A stretch of DNA of 64,000 nucleotides from Paenibacillus sp. 1011MAR3C5 (GCF_003591485.1 NZ_QZCF01000004.1:62001-126000); one strand, 5' to 3'; positions 45,077 through 53,549 are shown, counted from the stretch's first letter. Notes: generated from the sequence alone by a model not told the origin. Translations and numbers: made by a program.

Positions 45077-45112
45077 AAGCATCCGCGTCAGCTCATAACG
45101 AGCCGGCTGCAG
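45077..45112 (-). terminator. Riboswitch expression-platform terminator
   Basis: On the minus strand GCAGCCGGCTC and GAGC...CGG.TGC form an interrupted hairpin followed by seven T, directly after the ZTP aptamer. Confidence 0.7.
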
Positions 45113-45199
45113 ACACTTCTCCCAGGCGAACGGACGGTTACCGATCGTATGCTCCCTCGTGGTTCATTCCACTCTCTTCGCCAGTCGCATACGACGTTA
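45113..45199 (-). promoter_or_regulatory. ZTP (pfl) riboswitch aptamer
   Basis: On the minus strand the conserved core reads CGACTGGCGAA, then GTGGAATGAACCACGAGGGAG, then a pseudoknot partner CCGTTCGCCTGGGAG near 45117-45132. These match the pfl motif: paired ACTGGC/GCCTGG blocks and an ACCAC.GGGGAGC-type element. Downstream genes folD and fchA are classic members of the regulon. Ligand binding should prevent the adjacent terminator and switch expression on. Confidence 0.85.
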
Positions 45200-45213
45200 T
45201 TTTTATATCACTT

Positions 45214-45242
45214 ATTATCTCCGCAATCGAATAGAAGGTCAA
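45214..45242 (-). promoter_or_regulatory. Promoter of folD-fchA
   Basis: Minus strand TTGACC (45242-45237), 17-bp spacer, GATAAT (45219-45214), just upstream of the riboswitch. Confidence 0.8.
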
Positions 45243-45449
45243 GAAGATTGACAAAAAATGACTTGAATCCTATTAGTATGATGCGGTAACGGATATCCAT
45301 CTCATTTATCCCTTGCGCAAGAAGAAAAACAGCAGCCCTGAAAAATCTTTATTACAATTTATTCCTTATGAAGCTTGCGAAAACGATAAATAAAGCACTT
45401 ACATTCATGAAAAGTGTAAAAAATCGACGAAATCCGTCTCTCTCTATCG

Positions 45450-45567
45450 GGTTATATGGCCATTACTATTGAAAGCTCTAGGTTGACACGGTAATTAAAG
45501 TGCATTACTATTTGGCCATTACATTAATACTATGCGGTTAGTAAGGATTTATTTTGTCATATAACCT
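45450..45567. promoter_or_regulatory. Promoter region of the OsmC gene with flanking inverted repeat
   Basis: TTGACA (45483-45488), 17 bp, TACTAT (45506-45511). GGTTATATG (45450-45458) and CATATAACC (45559-45567) form a 9-bp inverted repeat around it, and TGGCCATTAC occurs twice (before and after the promoter). The rest of the 400-bp AT-rich gap 45300-45702 shows no gene. Confidence 0.6.
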
Positions 45568-45702
45568 CGTCATTCATCGAAAAATAACGGAAAACATAGA
45601 AATTTGTTTTATAAAAGTTGAACTAAAGATGCGTTAGGAGCGTTCTATTGATATCGCCAAATCTCTATGGCTTGCCGCTCGGTGCAATGAAAGGAGATTA
45701 TC

Positions 45703-46101
45703 ATGACTACCAGAATCCAACTGATGAATGGACAAAATGAAATCTATAACGAAGCCGGCTTGCAATTAATCGGCAGCAACGGGCCTAACCAAAGCGGGCT
45801 GTCGCCCAAGGAGCTGCTGGAATCGGCGCTGGGTCTCTGTGTTTCGATCTCTCTTCAGAAGACGTTGGAGAACGACCGGATCGAATTTGAGCGCTTTCCG
45901 TTCAGCGTCGAAGTGACGGCAAGGAAGACAGACCATGAAGTTAATGCTTATACCAATTTCAAAGTGCTGGTGAAGCTTCCTGCCACAATCGAGCCGGAAT
46001 ACAAGGAAAAGCTGATCGCCATTGTTGAGCAGGCATGCGCCATCAGCAATTCCCTAAAGAGCGAAGTCGCCATAGAGGCGGTCGAATACCATCTATCTTA
46101 A
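45703..46101 (+). CDS. OsmC/Ohr-family peroxiredoxin-like protein
   Basis: 132 residues. The two redox cysteines of the OsmC fold are visible in LGLCVSISLQK (Cys about 48) and EQACAISNSLK (Cys about 108). Members reduce organic hydroperoxides with thiol donors. GAAAGGAG precedes the ATG, and a long 5' leader of about 185 nt follows the best promoter. Single-gene unit. Confidence 0.88.
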   Translation: MTTRIQLMNGQNEIYNEAGLQLIGSNGPNQSGLSPKELLESALGLCVSISLQKTLENDRIEFERFPFSVEVTARKTDHEVNAYTNFKVLVKLPATIEPEYKEKLIAIVEQACAISNSLKSEVAIEAVEYHLS

Positions 46102-46168
46102 TATAGGGGCGCATCTATAGGAACTGGGATAATCTCAGCGGTAATGCCTGAATAGGGCAGGCCGCCGC

Positions 46169-46197
46169 TTGCATGAACGTATCCTATGCGATATAAT
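46169..46197 (+). promoter_or_regulatory. Promoter of the HisRS attenuator transcript
   Basis: TTGCAT (46169-46174), 17 bp, TATAAT (46192-46197). Transcription would begin near 46204, about 29 nt before the leader-peptide ATG. Confidence 0.8.
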
Positions 46198-46232
46198 CGG
46201 CATTAATTTACGTTATGAAGGGGTTTGTAGCT

Positions 46233-46280
46233 ATGCGTATACCCAGGCTGAATCAACTTCATCATCACAAGCAGCGTTAG
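46233..46280 (+). CDS. Histidine leader peptide (15 codons)
   Basis: MRIPRLNQLHHHKQR followed by TAG, with three consecutive His codons (CAT CAT CAC, 46260-46268). AAGGGG lies nine bases before the ATG; an in-frame ATG at 46215 would add six residues. The stop codon lies in the first arm of a hairpin. Too short for standard gene finding. Role inferred: slow translation when charged tRNA-His is scarce controls the attenuator downstream. Confidence 0.8.
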   Translation: MRIPRLNQLHHHKQR

Positions 46281-46376
46281 CACGCCTGATTGAATCAGGG
46301 CGGGCTAACGCATTTCGCGTTGGCCTCCCTGCGAGATATGGAGCGCGCAGGACCAAGAGGTCCTGCGCGTTTTTTT
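46274..46376 (+). promoter_or_regulatory. His-responsive transcription attenuator
   Basis: Alternative pairings seen: A:B, GCGTTAGC (46274-46281) with GCTAACGC (46304-46311) plus an inner stem; B:C, GGCTAACGC (46303-46311) with GCGTTGGCC (46317-46325); C:D, TTTCGCG (46313-46319) with TGCGAGA (46330-46336); D:E, CCTGCG (46328-46333) with CGCAGG (46346-46351); E:F terminator, CGCGCAGGACC (46344-46354) with GGTCCTGCGCG (46359-46369) and seven T. A:B, C:D and E:F exclude B:C and D:E, as in the enterobacterial his leader. Confidence 0.78.
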
Positions 46377-46412
46377 ATGTTCACACCTCAATTCAAAAAG
46401 GAGCTGGCAGTT

Positions 46413-47702
46413 ATGCAAAACGTAAAAGGAACCTATGATTTTATCGGACCGAATCAGGCGCTTAGAAAAAAAGTACAGGATGTGCTCGCGGAGCTATTCG
46501 AGCTGTATGACTTCAAGGGAATGGAGACGGCGGTACTCAATGAGCTGGACCTGCTCGCATCCAAATATGCGGGAGGGGATGAAATTTTGAAGGAAATGTA
46601 CAGGCTGTCCGATCAGGGCGGCCGCAGTCTTGGCCTCCGCTACGACTTGACTATTCCGTTCGCGAAGACCATTGCGCTCAATCCGGGTCTGGAGATGCCG
46701 TATAAGCGTTATGAGATCGGAAAAGTGTTCCGCGATGGCCCAGTCAAGCGGGGACGCCTTCGGGAGTTTCTGCAATGCGATGTGGATATGGTCGGCATAG
46801 CCGGTCCTGAAGCCGAGGCTGAGCTGATGCAGCTCGCTGTTGATGCGTTTGGACGACTAGATATGCCTGTTGTGCTCCGGTGGAATAACCGGCGCTTTCT
46901 AGGAGAGGCGCTTGCAGCAATGGGGGTTCCGGAGGACGAGTTGTCCTCTGTTATGCTGACGCTTGATAAGCTTGCCAAGATCGGTCTGGCAGGCATGGAG
47001 CAGGAACTGGCACAGAAGGGAATCTGCGATGGCGTCAAGCAAGCGATTCTGGCGTTCGCTTCAGGAGAGAAGCTGACTTTGGAAGCTATCGCATCCCGGT
47101 ACGGCATTTCGGATTCGCAAGGCACGAAGGAGGCTGCGGCGCTGGATGGACTGATACGCGAGCTTGGCCTGGAGCAGACGTGTATCTACGATCCGTTCCT
47201 GTCCCGCGGGCTATCCTTCTATACCGGTACGGTGTACGAAATATTTGATGCGAGCGGCGTGTTCACCGCAAGCCTGGGCGCAGGAGGGCGTTATGATGCC
47301 ATTATCGGGAAGCTGGTCGGCAGGGAGGATGTGTCTTACCCTACGGTAGGTCTCTCTTTCGGAATGGAGTCCATCCTGGAGATGCTCCGGGAGCGGCCGG
47401 TTGTACTGCCATCGGCGCAAGCGGTAGTCGTGCCGATCGGCGAGGAGGGCAAGACCGGAGCATTGAAAGCCGCGGCGGAGCTGCGGCGTGCCGGCATTCG
47501 AACCGCTTTGGAGACGGCCAACCGCAGGCTGAAGAAGTCACTGGCCGCGGCTTCAGCCAAAGGCATACGTTATGCTGTGCTTCTTGGAGGCGATGAAGCG
47601 GCTAAGGGTGTGGTGCGGCTGAAGGATATGCGGGAGTCGAGGGAGTTTCTGCTATCTGTACAAGAGGCGGCTGCAACGATTCTGGCACAATCTTCTGGCT
47701 AA
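46413..47702 (+). CDS. hisS: Histidyl-tRNA synthetase (second-type HisRS)
   Basis: 429 residues. Class II core: motif 2 region RYEIGKVFRDGPVKRGRLREFLQCD (quoted here only as KRGRLREFLQCDVDMVG), the histidine A-type motif RGLSFYTGTVYEIFD and motif 3 GAGGRYDAIIGKL with PTVGLSFGMES. A C-terminal anticodon-binding domain (AVVVPIGEEGKTGALKAAAE onward) is present, which HisZ lacks, so this is a synthetase and not the HisG regulatory subunit. Start ATG 46413 follows AAAAAGGAG. The upstream leader peptide and attenuator suggest that expression answers to charged tRNA-His. It may be a second HisRS of the organism; the main gene is not in the window. Confidence 0.85.
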   Translation: MQNVKGTYDFIGPNQALRKKVQDVLAELFELYDFKGMETAVLNELDLLASKYAGGDEILKEMYRLSDQGGRSLGLRYDLTIPFAKTIALNPGLEMPYKRYEIGKVFRDGPVKRGRLREFLQCDVDMVGIAGPEAEAELMQLAVDAFGRLDMPVVLRWNNRRFLGEALAAMGVPEDELSSVMLTLDKLAKIGLAGMEQELAQKGICDGVKQAILAFASGEKLTLEAIASRYGISDSQGTKEAAALDGLIRELGLEQTCIYDPFLSRGLSFYTGTVYEIFDASGVFTASLGAGGRYDAIIGKLVGREDVSYPTVGLSFGMESILEMLRERPVVLPSAQAVVVPIGEEGKTGALKAAAELRRAGIRTALETANRRLKKSLAAASAKGIRYAVLLGGDEAAKGVVRLKDMRESREFLLSVQEAAATILAQSSG

Positions 47703-47771
47703 GCACTGCGAATACTCGAACGGGATATCGTGGACCTGCGGCGCCTGTGATATGATCGAGGAAAGAAAAGG

Positions 47772-48167
47772 ATGAATAGAAACAAGCCGGAGGAGATTTA
47801 TCGGGTATTGAAGCCGGGCGGCTTATTCATTACGCAGCAAGTCGGCGGGCAGAACAACCGTGAGCTGTCCCGCTTATTACTAGGCGATGGTGCGATGGTC
47901 GTGGACCCGCAGTTCAATCTGGCGAACAGCTCGAGAGAGCTTGCGGCGGCGGGATTTACCATCCATGATAGCGCGGAGTTTTTCCCGGAGCAGCGGTTTA
48001 ATGATGTAGGGGCCTTTGTTTATTTGGCGAAAATAGCGGAGTGGGAATTTGCCGGGTTTTCCGTCGAAAAATGTTATAATGAGCTATGCCTGCTTCAGGA
48101 GAAGGTCGAGAAGGATGGACACTTTATGAGCAGGAAACACCGATTTTTTATGATAGCCAGCAAGTAA
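47772..48167 (+). pseudogene. 5'-truncated SAM-dependent methyltransferase
   Basis: 131 residues matching only the C-terminal half of a class I methyltransferase: EEIYRVLKPGGLFITQQVGG is the post-core strand-5 region, followed by ELAAAGF and a terminal RFFMIASK. The N-terminal glycine-rich SAM-binding half (about 100 residues) is absent, and an in-frame stop precedes the ATG. A deletion between the hisS stop and here is likely. It may still be translated (AAGAAAAGG upstream) but should be inactive. Between 48168 and 48308 I see nothing assignable. Confidence 0.8.
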
Positions 48168-48308
48168 GCGGAGTAACGGGAGAGCTGATGCTGCGGCAGG
48201 ATACCGTGCGTGCGGATCCAGCTTGCCGATTCGCTCATTGCGAACGTTCATTTGCGCCCGGAAAACTTGCCGCTTTTTCGACGTACAGATTGCAGGAGGA
48301 TTAATATC

Positions 48309-49007
48309 ATGTCTTATGATGTCATTTTCTTTGATGCCGACGATACGTTGTATGATTACGCGCAATCGGAAGCTTATGCATTGGCCGAATCATTCCGTGA
48401 GGCCAAACTGGAGGTATCCGAGCAGCTGACAGGCAGCTACAGGACGATTAACCAGCAGCTGTGGCGGGAATATGAACAGGGCGCCATTGATTTGGCCTTG
48501 CTGCGCAGCGAGCGATTCGCGAGACTCATTGCCGATAACGGCTTAACGATCCCTTGGACAGCCGAGGAATTCAGCCACGCGTATTTGCGATACTTGGGAG
48601 AGGGCTCGTTTCTGATAGAGGGAGCTGTCGAGATATGCCGGGAGCTTCTGACTGGCGGGCACCGTCTTGCGGTCATTACGAACGGAATCAGGGAAGTCCA
48701 GCTCAGTCGTATTGGCCGGTCGGAGCTTGCAGATGCCTTCGAGCATATTATTGTATCGGAGGATGCCGGCATCCAGAAGCCGAATCCGGCCATCTTCGAC
48801 TTTGCCTTTGCGAAGCTGAATCTGACGGGTAGCCGGAATGCGCTTATTGTCGGTGATTCGCTAACCTCGGATATGCAGGGCGGCATCAATGCGGGCATTG
48901 ATACGTGCTGGTACAATCCGCTTAGGAAACCGAATACGACTTCGGTCAAGCCGAAGTATGAAATCCATCACTTGAGCGAGCTTAGAACCATTGTCGGTCT
49001 AGGCTAG
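48309..49007 (+). CDS. HAD-superfamily hydrolase, YjjG/YfnB type
   Basis: 232 residues. HAD motifs: I FFDADDTLYDY (nucleophile D9 in the form DADDT, as in YjjG/YfnB nucleotidases), II VITNGI, III EDAGIQKPNPAIFDFA, IV IVGDSLTSDMQGGINAG. Probable noncanonical 5'-nucleotidase or sugar phosphatase. ATG 48309 has GGAGG nine bases upstream, which selects it over longer in-frame starts. Confidence 0.9.
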   Translation: MSYDVIFFDADDTLYDYAQSEAYALAESFREAKLEVSEQLTGSYRTINQQLWREYEQGAIDLALLRSERFARLIADNGLTIPWTAEEFSHAYLRYLGEGSFLIEGAVEICRELLTGGHRLAVITNGIREVQLSRIGRSELADAFEHIIVSEDAGIQKPNPAIFDFAFAKLNLTGSRNALIVGDSLTSDMQGGINAGIDTCWYNPLRKPNTTSVKPKYEIHHLSELRTIVGLG

Positions 49008-49099
49008 TCAGGGCCGCCAGTCCAGGCTCGGTCTGGACTAATGTCCAGTTCCAATTAAAGTCTTTTGCAGGCATGATTAAGAACGAGAGGAAGAGTTCG

Positions 49100-49444
49100 A
49101 TGCAGCTTATCCAACCATTGAAAGTTCAGCAGCTTATAGACAAGCTTAAAGATCAAGACTTGTATGTTCATATCGAGCAGACAACGGGAGCCTATGCCTC
49201 CCACATCGACAGCTCGAAGCATCCTGCCGCTTCGTTTCTGACTAACGCGAGGATTCGCTACAACCATGGGTCCATTTCGGGAAGCGGGCCCTACCGGGTT
49301 GGTCTCAAAATGGCACACGGCTGGGTGTACTCGGAAGGGCTGACGCATTACGAGGACGCAGAGACCGAACGGCTTATTATGGCAGGCCACGACAGCCAAG
49401 GAAAACTGATCGTAGCTCTGCAATTAAGCCCGGAGCCCTTCTAA
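49100..49444 (+). CDS. yojF: YojF-like DUF1806 protein
   Basis: 114 residues, from MQLIQPLKVQQLIDKLKDQD. The pattern LYVHIEQTTGAYASHI, ARIRYNHGSI and GWVYSEGLTHYE is that of YojF. In Bacillus the gene precedes bshB2 as it does here (22 bp between frames), pointing to bacillithiol metabolism, but its biochemical role is not established. ATG 49100 follows AGAGGAAG. Confidence 0.87.
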   Translation: MQLIQPLKVQQLIDKLKDQDLYVHIEQTTGAYASHIDSSKHPAASFLTNARIRYNHGSISGSGPYRVGLKMAHGWVYSEGLTHYEDAETERLIMAGHDSQGKLIVALQLSPEPF

Positions 49445-49466
49445 GCGAGAGGAGATGAATCATACA

Positions 49467-50126
49467 ATGGAACAACAAATTTTAGTTGTATTGCCGCATC
49501 CGGATGACGAAGCGTTCGGTTTGTCCGGCACGCTGGCGATGCAGATTCATAACGGGGCGCGCGTCACGTACGCTTGCCTGACACTTGGCGAGATGGGCCG
49601 CAATATGGGCGTCCCGCCGTTTGCGACGCGGGTGACGCTGCCTGCGATTCGGAAGGCTGAGCTTGAATCCTCCTGCCAGGCGATTGGCATACAGGATCTC
49701 AGACTGCTTGGCTTCCATGACAAAACGATCGAATTCGAGGATCAGGAGCTGCTGGAGGCGCGGATCAGCGAGCTGATCGAGGAGCTGTCTCCATCGCTTG
49801 TCGTGACGTTCTATCCCGGTTACAGCGTGCACCCGGATCACGACGCATGCGGTGCGGCGGTTATTCGGGTCATTGGCCGGATGCCGGCTGAGGAGCGGCC
49901 GACGGTACATTGCCTGGCGTTCTCGCGCAATCATGAGGAAGCTATCGGACGTCCTGACGTTCACTATGATGTGAGAGCTTTCTTGAAGCAGAAGCTTGCT
50001 TCGATTCAATCGCACCGTTCCCAGTTTCAGGCGGCTGAGCTGCTCGGCAAGAATGAGCTGTCTCAGCATGAGATAGAAGCCAGGTTTGGAACGGAGCATT
50101 TTTGGACCTATCGATTTACAACTTAG
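49467..50126 (+). CDS. bshB2: Bacillithiol biosynthesis deacetylase BshB2
   Basis: 219 residues of the LmbE/PIG-L zinc deacetylase family. Zinc motif LPHPDDEAFGLSG (about residue 11) and the third ligand in YSVHPDHDACG (about 115). It hydrolyses GlcNAc-malate in bacillithiol synthesis and may act on bacillithiol conjugates. ATG 49467 is chosen over ATG 49455, which nearly touches the GGAG site. Operon with yojF. Confidence 0.9.
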   Translation: MEQQILVVLPHPDDEAFGLSGTLAMQIHNGARVTYACLTLGEMGRNMGVPPFATRVTLPAIRKAELESSCQAIGIQDLRLLGFHDKTIEFEDQELLEARISELIEELSPSLVVTFYPGYSVHPDHDACGAAVIRVIGRMPAEERPTVHCLAFSRNHEEAIGRPDVHYDVRAFLKQKLASIQSHRSQFQAAELLGKNELSQHEIEARFGTEHFWTYRFTT

Positions 50127-50144
50127 AATACCGGAGGGAAATCC

Positions 50145-50807
50145 ATGCTGACGAAGGAAGGAATGAAGAGGGTGCTTGCCCATCCGCTATGGATGCTGCT
50201 TGCTATTCCGACTTTAGGTTTGATTTACACCTTAATTAACCAGGAGCCGGTCCAGGTGTGGATGCTCTATACGGATTTGGATGATCTGATTCCGTTTATG
50301 AAGATCTTCATCATTCCTTACGCCATATGGATGCCCTTTCTGTATCTTACGCTTATCTTTTTCTTCTTCAAGGATCGTCCGACGTATTACCGGACGCTGC
50401 TCGCTTATGTCATTAGTGTCTTGATATGCTATGCCATCTATGCCATATTTCAGACGACCGTGCCGAGAGCGGAGCTGGAAGGCAACGACTTGCTGAGCTG
50501 GCTGGTGCAATTTGTGTATACGAATGACGCGCCGTTCAACTGCTTCCCCAGCATTCATTGTTTATCCAGCTATCTGCTGTTCAGAGCCGCCACCCAGTCG
50601 AAGGAAATCGGGAGCGGTACGAAGATTGGGATCGGCATCATCACATGGTCTATTATTTTGTCGACGGTATTCGTCAAGCAGCATGTGGTGATGGATGTAT
50701 TCGCTGGCATTATGCTGGGTCATGTTATCTTCGCTTGGGCAGGCCGGCTGCTGAAGTCCCGCAGCAAAGCTGTGCATGAAGAGCAGCGTTCTTATTTGTC
50801 GCAGTGA
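50145..50807 (+). CDS. PAP2-family membrane phosphatase/transferase
   Basis: 220 residues with about six membrane helices. The PAP2 signature is present as CFPSIHCLSSYLLF (about residue 127) and VFVKQHVVMDVFAGI (about 170); the first motif is represented by KDRPTYYR. Aur1/inositolphosphotransferase-like members also fit. It acts on lipid phosphates at the membrane. GGAGGG precedes the ATG; 19 bp after bshB2. Confidence 0.85.
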   Translation: MLTKEGMKRVLAHPLWMLLAIPTLGLIYTLINQEPVQVWMLYTDLDDLIPFMKIFIIPYAIWMPFLYLTLIFFFFKDRPTYYRTLLAYVISVLICYAIYAIFQTTVPRAELEGNDLLSWLVQFVYTNDAPFNCFPSIHCLSSYLLFRAATQSKEIGSGTKIGIGIITWSIILSTVFVKQHVVMDVFAGIMLGHVIFAWAGRLLKSRSKAVHEEQRSYLSQ

Positions 50808-50942
50808 TATAGGTAGGAACGCCTAGTTTTATATACTTCCCCATGATTTTTATCACATTTCAATGGAATATGATGGTCCTTATAGACGAGGATAGTCGAT
50901 TCCCTTAGAATATGTCGAAAAAGGATCATGGGGTGAATAAGC

Positions 50943-51761
50943 GTGGGGTTAGGCAGAACAGTCGGTTCCATGCAGGCAATCGGTCTCGCGACATACAAAG
51001 AATGGCTTGTATACCGATCGCACATGGCAGTTTCGATTTTTGTAGGACCGGTTTATTTCTTGACGCAATACTTCATATGGAACGCCGTCTATGACGGCGG
51101 AGCAGGTCAGATCAACGGCTTTACGCTGGAGCAGATGCTGGCTTATTTTGGCGTGGCTACGGTTGTTAATTATTTCATTTATGACTCTGCCGACTGGAAT
51201 TTGCAAATGCTGGTGCGATCCGGACAATACGTCACCTTTGCATTGCGTCCGATGCCGCACTGGGTATATGCACTTGCTCAGAAGCTGGGGCATCGGTCGC
51301 TCGGGTTTCTGATCGAGTTTGTGCCTATTTTTTTTCTCTTCTTATTCGTATTCGGCATCAAGCTGGTGCCGGCCAACTGGCTCTGGGCGATCGTATCGAT
51401 CGTACTTAGCTTCCTCATGAATTTCATCGTCAATTACTGCGTAGGCTTGACGGCTTTCTGGATCGTTCGCGCCGAGGGTGTCAGGCGGGTGATCATGCTG
51501 ATTAAGGATATTAGCGCAGGCGTGTTCATCCCGCTTACGTTTTTTCCCGAGTGGACGCAGAAGGTGCTGTTTTTCCTTCCTTTTCAATTTATTACGTACG
51601 TTCCGTCCAGGGTATTCATCGGCGAATATGAGCTCGCAGGCTATTCCATGTCAATCCCTGCAATTGTGGCTTTGCAAGCCGTAGTGACGGCGATCATGTT
51701 TGGCATCATGCTGCTGCTTTGCCGCCAGGCGATGAGAAGGTTCACGGGGGTGGGGGTATGA
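50943..51761 (+). CDS. ABC-2 type exporter permease, subunit 1
   Basis: 272 residues, six membrane helices, ABC2-membrane-6 (DUF990-like) type: YKEWLVYRSHMAVSIFVGPV at the N-terminus and PLTFFPEWTQKVLFFLPFQF late. GTG 50943 lies after GGGGTGA. The next permease starts inside its stop codon. Three-gene exporter of unknown substrate. Confidence 0.88.
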   Translation: MGLGRTVGSMQAIGLATYKEWLVYRSHMAVSIFVGPVYFLTQYFIWNAVYDGGAGQINGFTLEQMLAYFGVATVVNYFIYDSADWNLQMLVRSGQYVTFALRPMPHWVYALAQKLGHRSLGFLIEFVPIFFLFLFVFGIKLVPANWLWAIVSIVLSFLMNFIVNYCVGLTAFWIVRAEGVRRVIMLIKDISAGVFIPLTFFPEWTQKVLFFLPFQFITYVPSRVFIGEYELAGYSMSIPAIVALQAVVTAIMFGIMLLLCRQAMRRFTGVGV

Positions 51762-52540
51762 ACGGCATCCTTTCGTGTATCGGCGCAGTTATGCGCACAA
51801 AGATTGCTGTGCAGACGGCTTATCGCAGCCACTTCTTTCTGAGTCTCTTCCTGATGATTGCAGGCGATCTGATGGTGCCGCTCATTACGCTTCTCGTCTA
51901 TCGCTCCGGCGTAGCATTCCCCGGCTGGACGCTGCATGAAGCGCTTCTAATCCAAGGCATATTCGGTATAGCCAAAGGGATCGCGTTCCCGCTCTTCTTC
52001 GGCATGGTCGGCACGACGCTGCGACTGGTTCGCCAAGGGACCTTCGATCTGCTGCTGCTCAAGCCGCGCTCCACGCTGTTCATGACCATGCTGAACGGGC
52101 TGGACCCGGAGGACTTCGGCAGGCTGCTTAGCGGAGGCGTCTTGTTCGGCTTCGCCCTGTCGGGCATCGCTGCGCCTGATCTTGCTGGATGGCTGCAATT
52201 CGCGGGATTGTTCCTTGCGTCGCTCGCTGTGCTGTGCGCATTTTCGCTATTCATGTCTGGCCTACTGTTCCGCTGGGTAGGGAGCAGCCGCGTTTACGAT
52301 ATTTTTGATTCTGTGACGAACTTCGGATTGTACCCCGGCACTATTTATGCCAAGTCATTCCAAAACATTTTAACCTTCGTTATTCCGGTTGGCCTTATTG
52401 CTTTCATGCCGGCTTCCGCCTTGCTGGGCCGCGCAGGCTGGGAGATGGCTTGGTCGGCGGGAGCAGCAGTAATGTTCCTGGTACTGGGCGTCGTCTATTG
52501 GAATTACATGCTGAAAAGCTATACAAGCGCAGGCGGATAA
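51758..52540 (+). CDS. ABC-2 type exporter permease, subunit 2
   Basis: 260 residues of the same class as the preceding gene, with TLRLVRQGTFDLLLLKPRST (the cytoplasmic helix near the ATPase) and DIFDSVTNFGLYPGTIYAKS. ATG 51758 overlaps the upstream TGA (ATGA), so translation is coupled; GGGGTGGGGG lies before it. Confidence 0.88.
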   Translation: MNGILSCIGAVMRTKIAVQTAYRSHFFLSLFLMIAGDLMVPLITLLVYRSGVAFPGWTLHEALLIQGIFGIAKGIAFPLFFGMVGTTLRLVRQGTFDLLLLKPRSTLFMTMLNGLDPEDFGRLLSGGVLFGFALSGIAAPDLAGWLQFAGLFLASLAVLCAFSLFMSGLLFRWVGSSRVYDIFDSVTNFGLYPGTIYAKSFQNILTFVIPVGLIAFMPASALLGRAGWEMAWSAGAAVMFLVLGVVYWNYMLKSYTSAGG

Positions 52541-52556
52541 GGGGAGAGGATATCGA

Positions 52557-53549
52557 ATGATCGAGGTAAAGCAGTTAACGAAAACCTATATGACGCATGA
52601 GCGGGGACATACGCTGCGGGAGACGGTCAAAAATCTGTTCAGCCGTTCCATGAAGGAAGTTCATGCGGTGAAGGAAATATCGCTCAGTGTAAAGCAAGGA
52701 GAGATGGTCGCCTTCCTTGGGCCGAACGGAGCGGGCAAGTCGACGACATTGAAGATGCTCTCCGGGGTGCTTCACCCGACAACGGGGGAAGTGAAGGCGC
52801 TTGGGCTTACGCCTTGGAAGCAGCGGAACGAATATGTGCGGCGGATCGGCGCGGTATTCGGGCAGAAATCTCAGCTTCTGTGGGACATTCCTCCTGCGGA
52901 TGCGTTTTATATGAACAAGGCGATATACGGTGTGCCGGAAGCCGATTATAAGAGGCGATTGGACCAGCTTACGACCTTGCTGGACGTAGGCGAGATTATG
53001 CGCAAGCCGACCCGGCAGCTGTCGCTGGGCGAGCGGATGAAATGCGAGTTCATCATGGCGATGCTGCATGGCCCGGAGCTTGTGTTCCTGGATGAGCCGA
53101 CAATCGGACTTGATGTCTTTGCAAAAGATACGATCCGCGACTTCATCCGGGATATGAACCGCGAGGGCGTCACCTTTCTTCTGACGACGCATGATCTGGA
53201 CGATGTGGAGTCGCTTGCGGAGCGGGTTGTCGTTATTAATCACGGGCAGATTGTATTCGATAATACCCTGCATGAACTGCGGGGACGGCTTGGCGAGAAA
53301 AAGGCGGCGAAGGTGACGACGGAGGAGCCGTTGCCCGATCATACGATTCCTGGCGTTACCTTGCTCAAGCGGGTGAATGAAACGGAAGCGGAGCTGGAGA
53401 TTGATACCTGCATATTGCCCTTGAAGCATTTCATTCGGCAGTTCAACGAAATCTATGGCATTCGGGACATGTCTATTGAAGCGCTGCCCATCGACTCGGT
53501 TATGAAGGAGCTGTATTCCAGCACAAAGAAGGAAGCGGTGTTGGTCTAA
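52557..53549 (+). CDS. ABC exporter ATP-binding protein
   Basis: 330 residues. Walker A GPNGAGKST (about residue 58), Q loop GAVFGQKSQLLWD, signature LSLGERMKCEF, Walker B LVFLDEPTIGLD, switch His in LLTTHDLDDVE. The C-terminal about 90 residues are an extension found in this exporter class. Works with the two permeases upstream; gap of 16 bp. Confidence 0.94.
   Translation: MIEVKQLTKTYMTHERGHTLRETVKNLFSRSMKEVHAVKEISLSVKQGEMVAFLGPNGAGKSTTLKMLSGVLHPTTGEVKALGLTPWKQRNEYVRRIGAVFGQKSQLLWDIPPADAFYMNKAIYGVPEADYKRRLDQLTTLLDVGEIMRKPTRQLSLGERMKCEFIMAMLHGPELVFLDEPTIGLDVFAKDTIRDFIRDMNREGVTFLLTTHDLDDVESLAERVVVINHGQIVFDNTLHELRGRLGEKKAAKVTTEEPLPDHTIPGVTLLKRVNETEAELEIDTCILPLKHFIRQFNEIYGIRDMSIEALPIDSVMKELYSSTKKEAVLV

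Noticed and set aside
46101..46413. T-box riboswitch before hisS
   Set aside because: AGGGCGGGC resembles the T-box core, but the 7-nt bulge is missing. The promoter at 46169-46197 would also leave no room for a Stem I, since the structured DNA at 46105-46195 lies upstream of the start site.
48086..48304. 72-codon frame between the methyltransferase remnant and the HAD gene
   Set aside because: It overlaps the end of the remnant in another frame and lacks a ribosome site; its second half looks slightly coding-like but matches nothing I know.
49019..49039. Hairpin AGTCCAG/CTGGACT after the HAD gene as a terminator
   Set aside because: No T-run follows it, so termination is doubtful.
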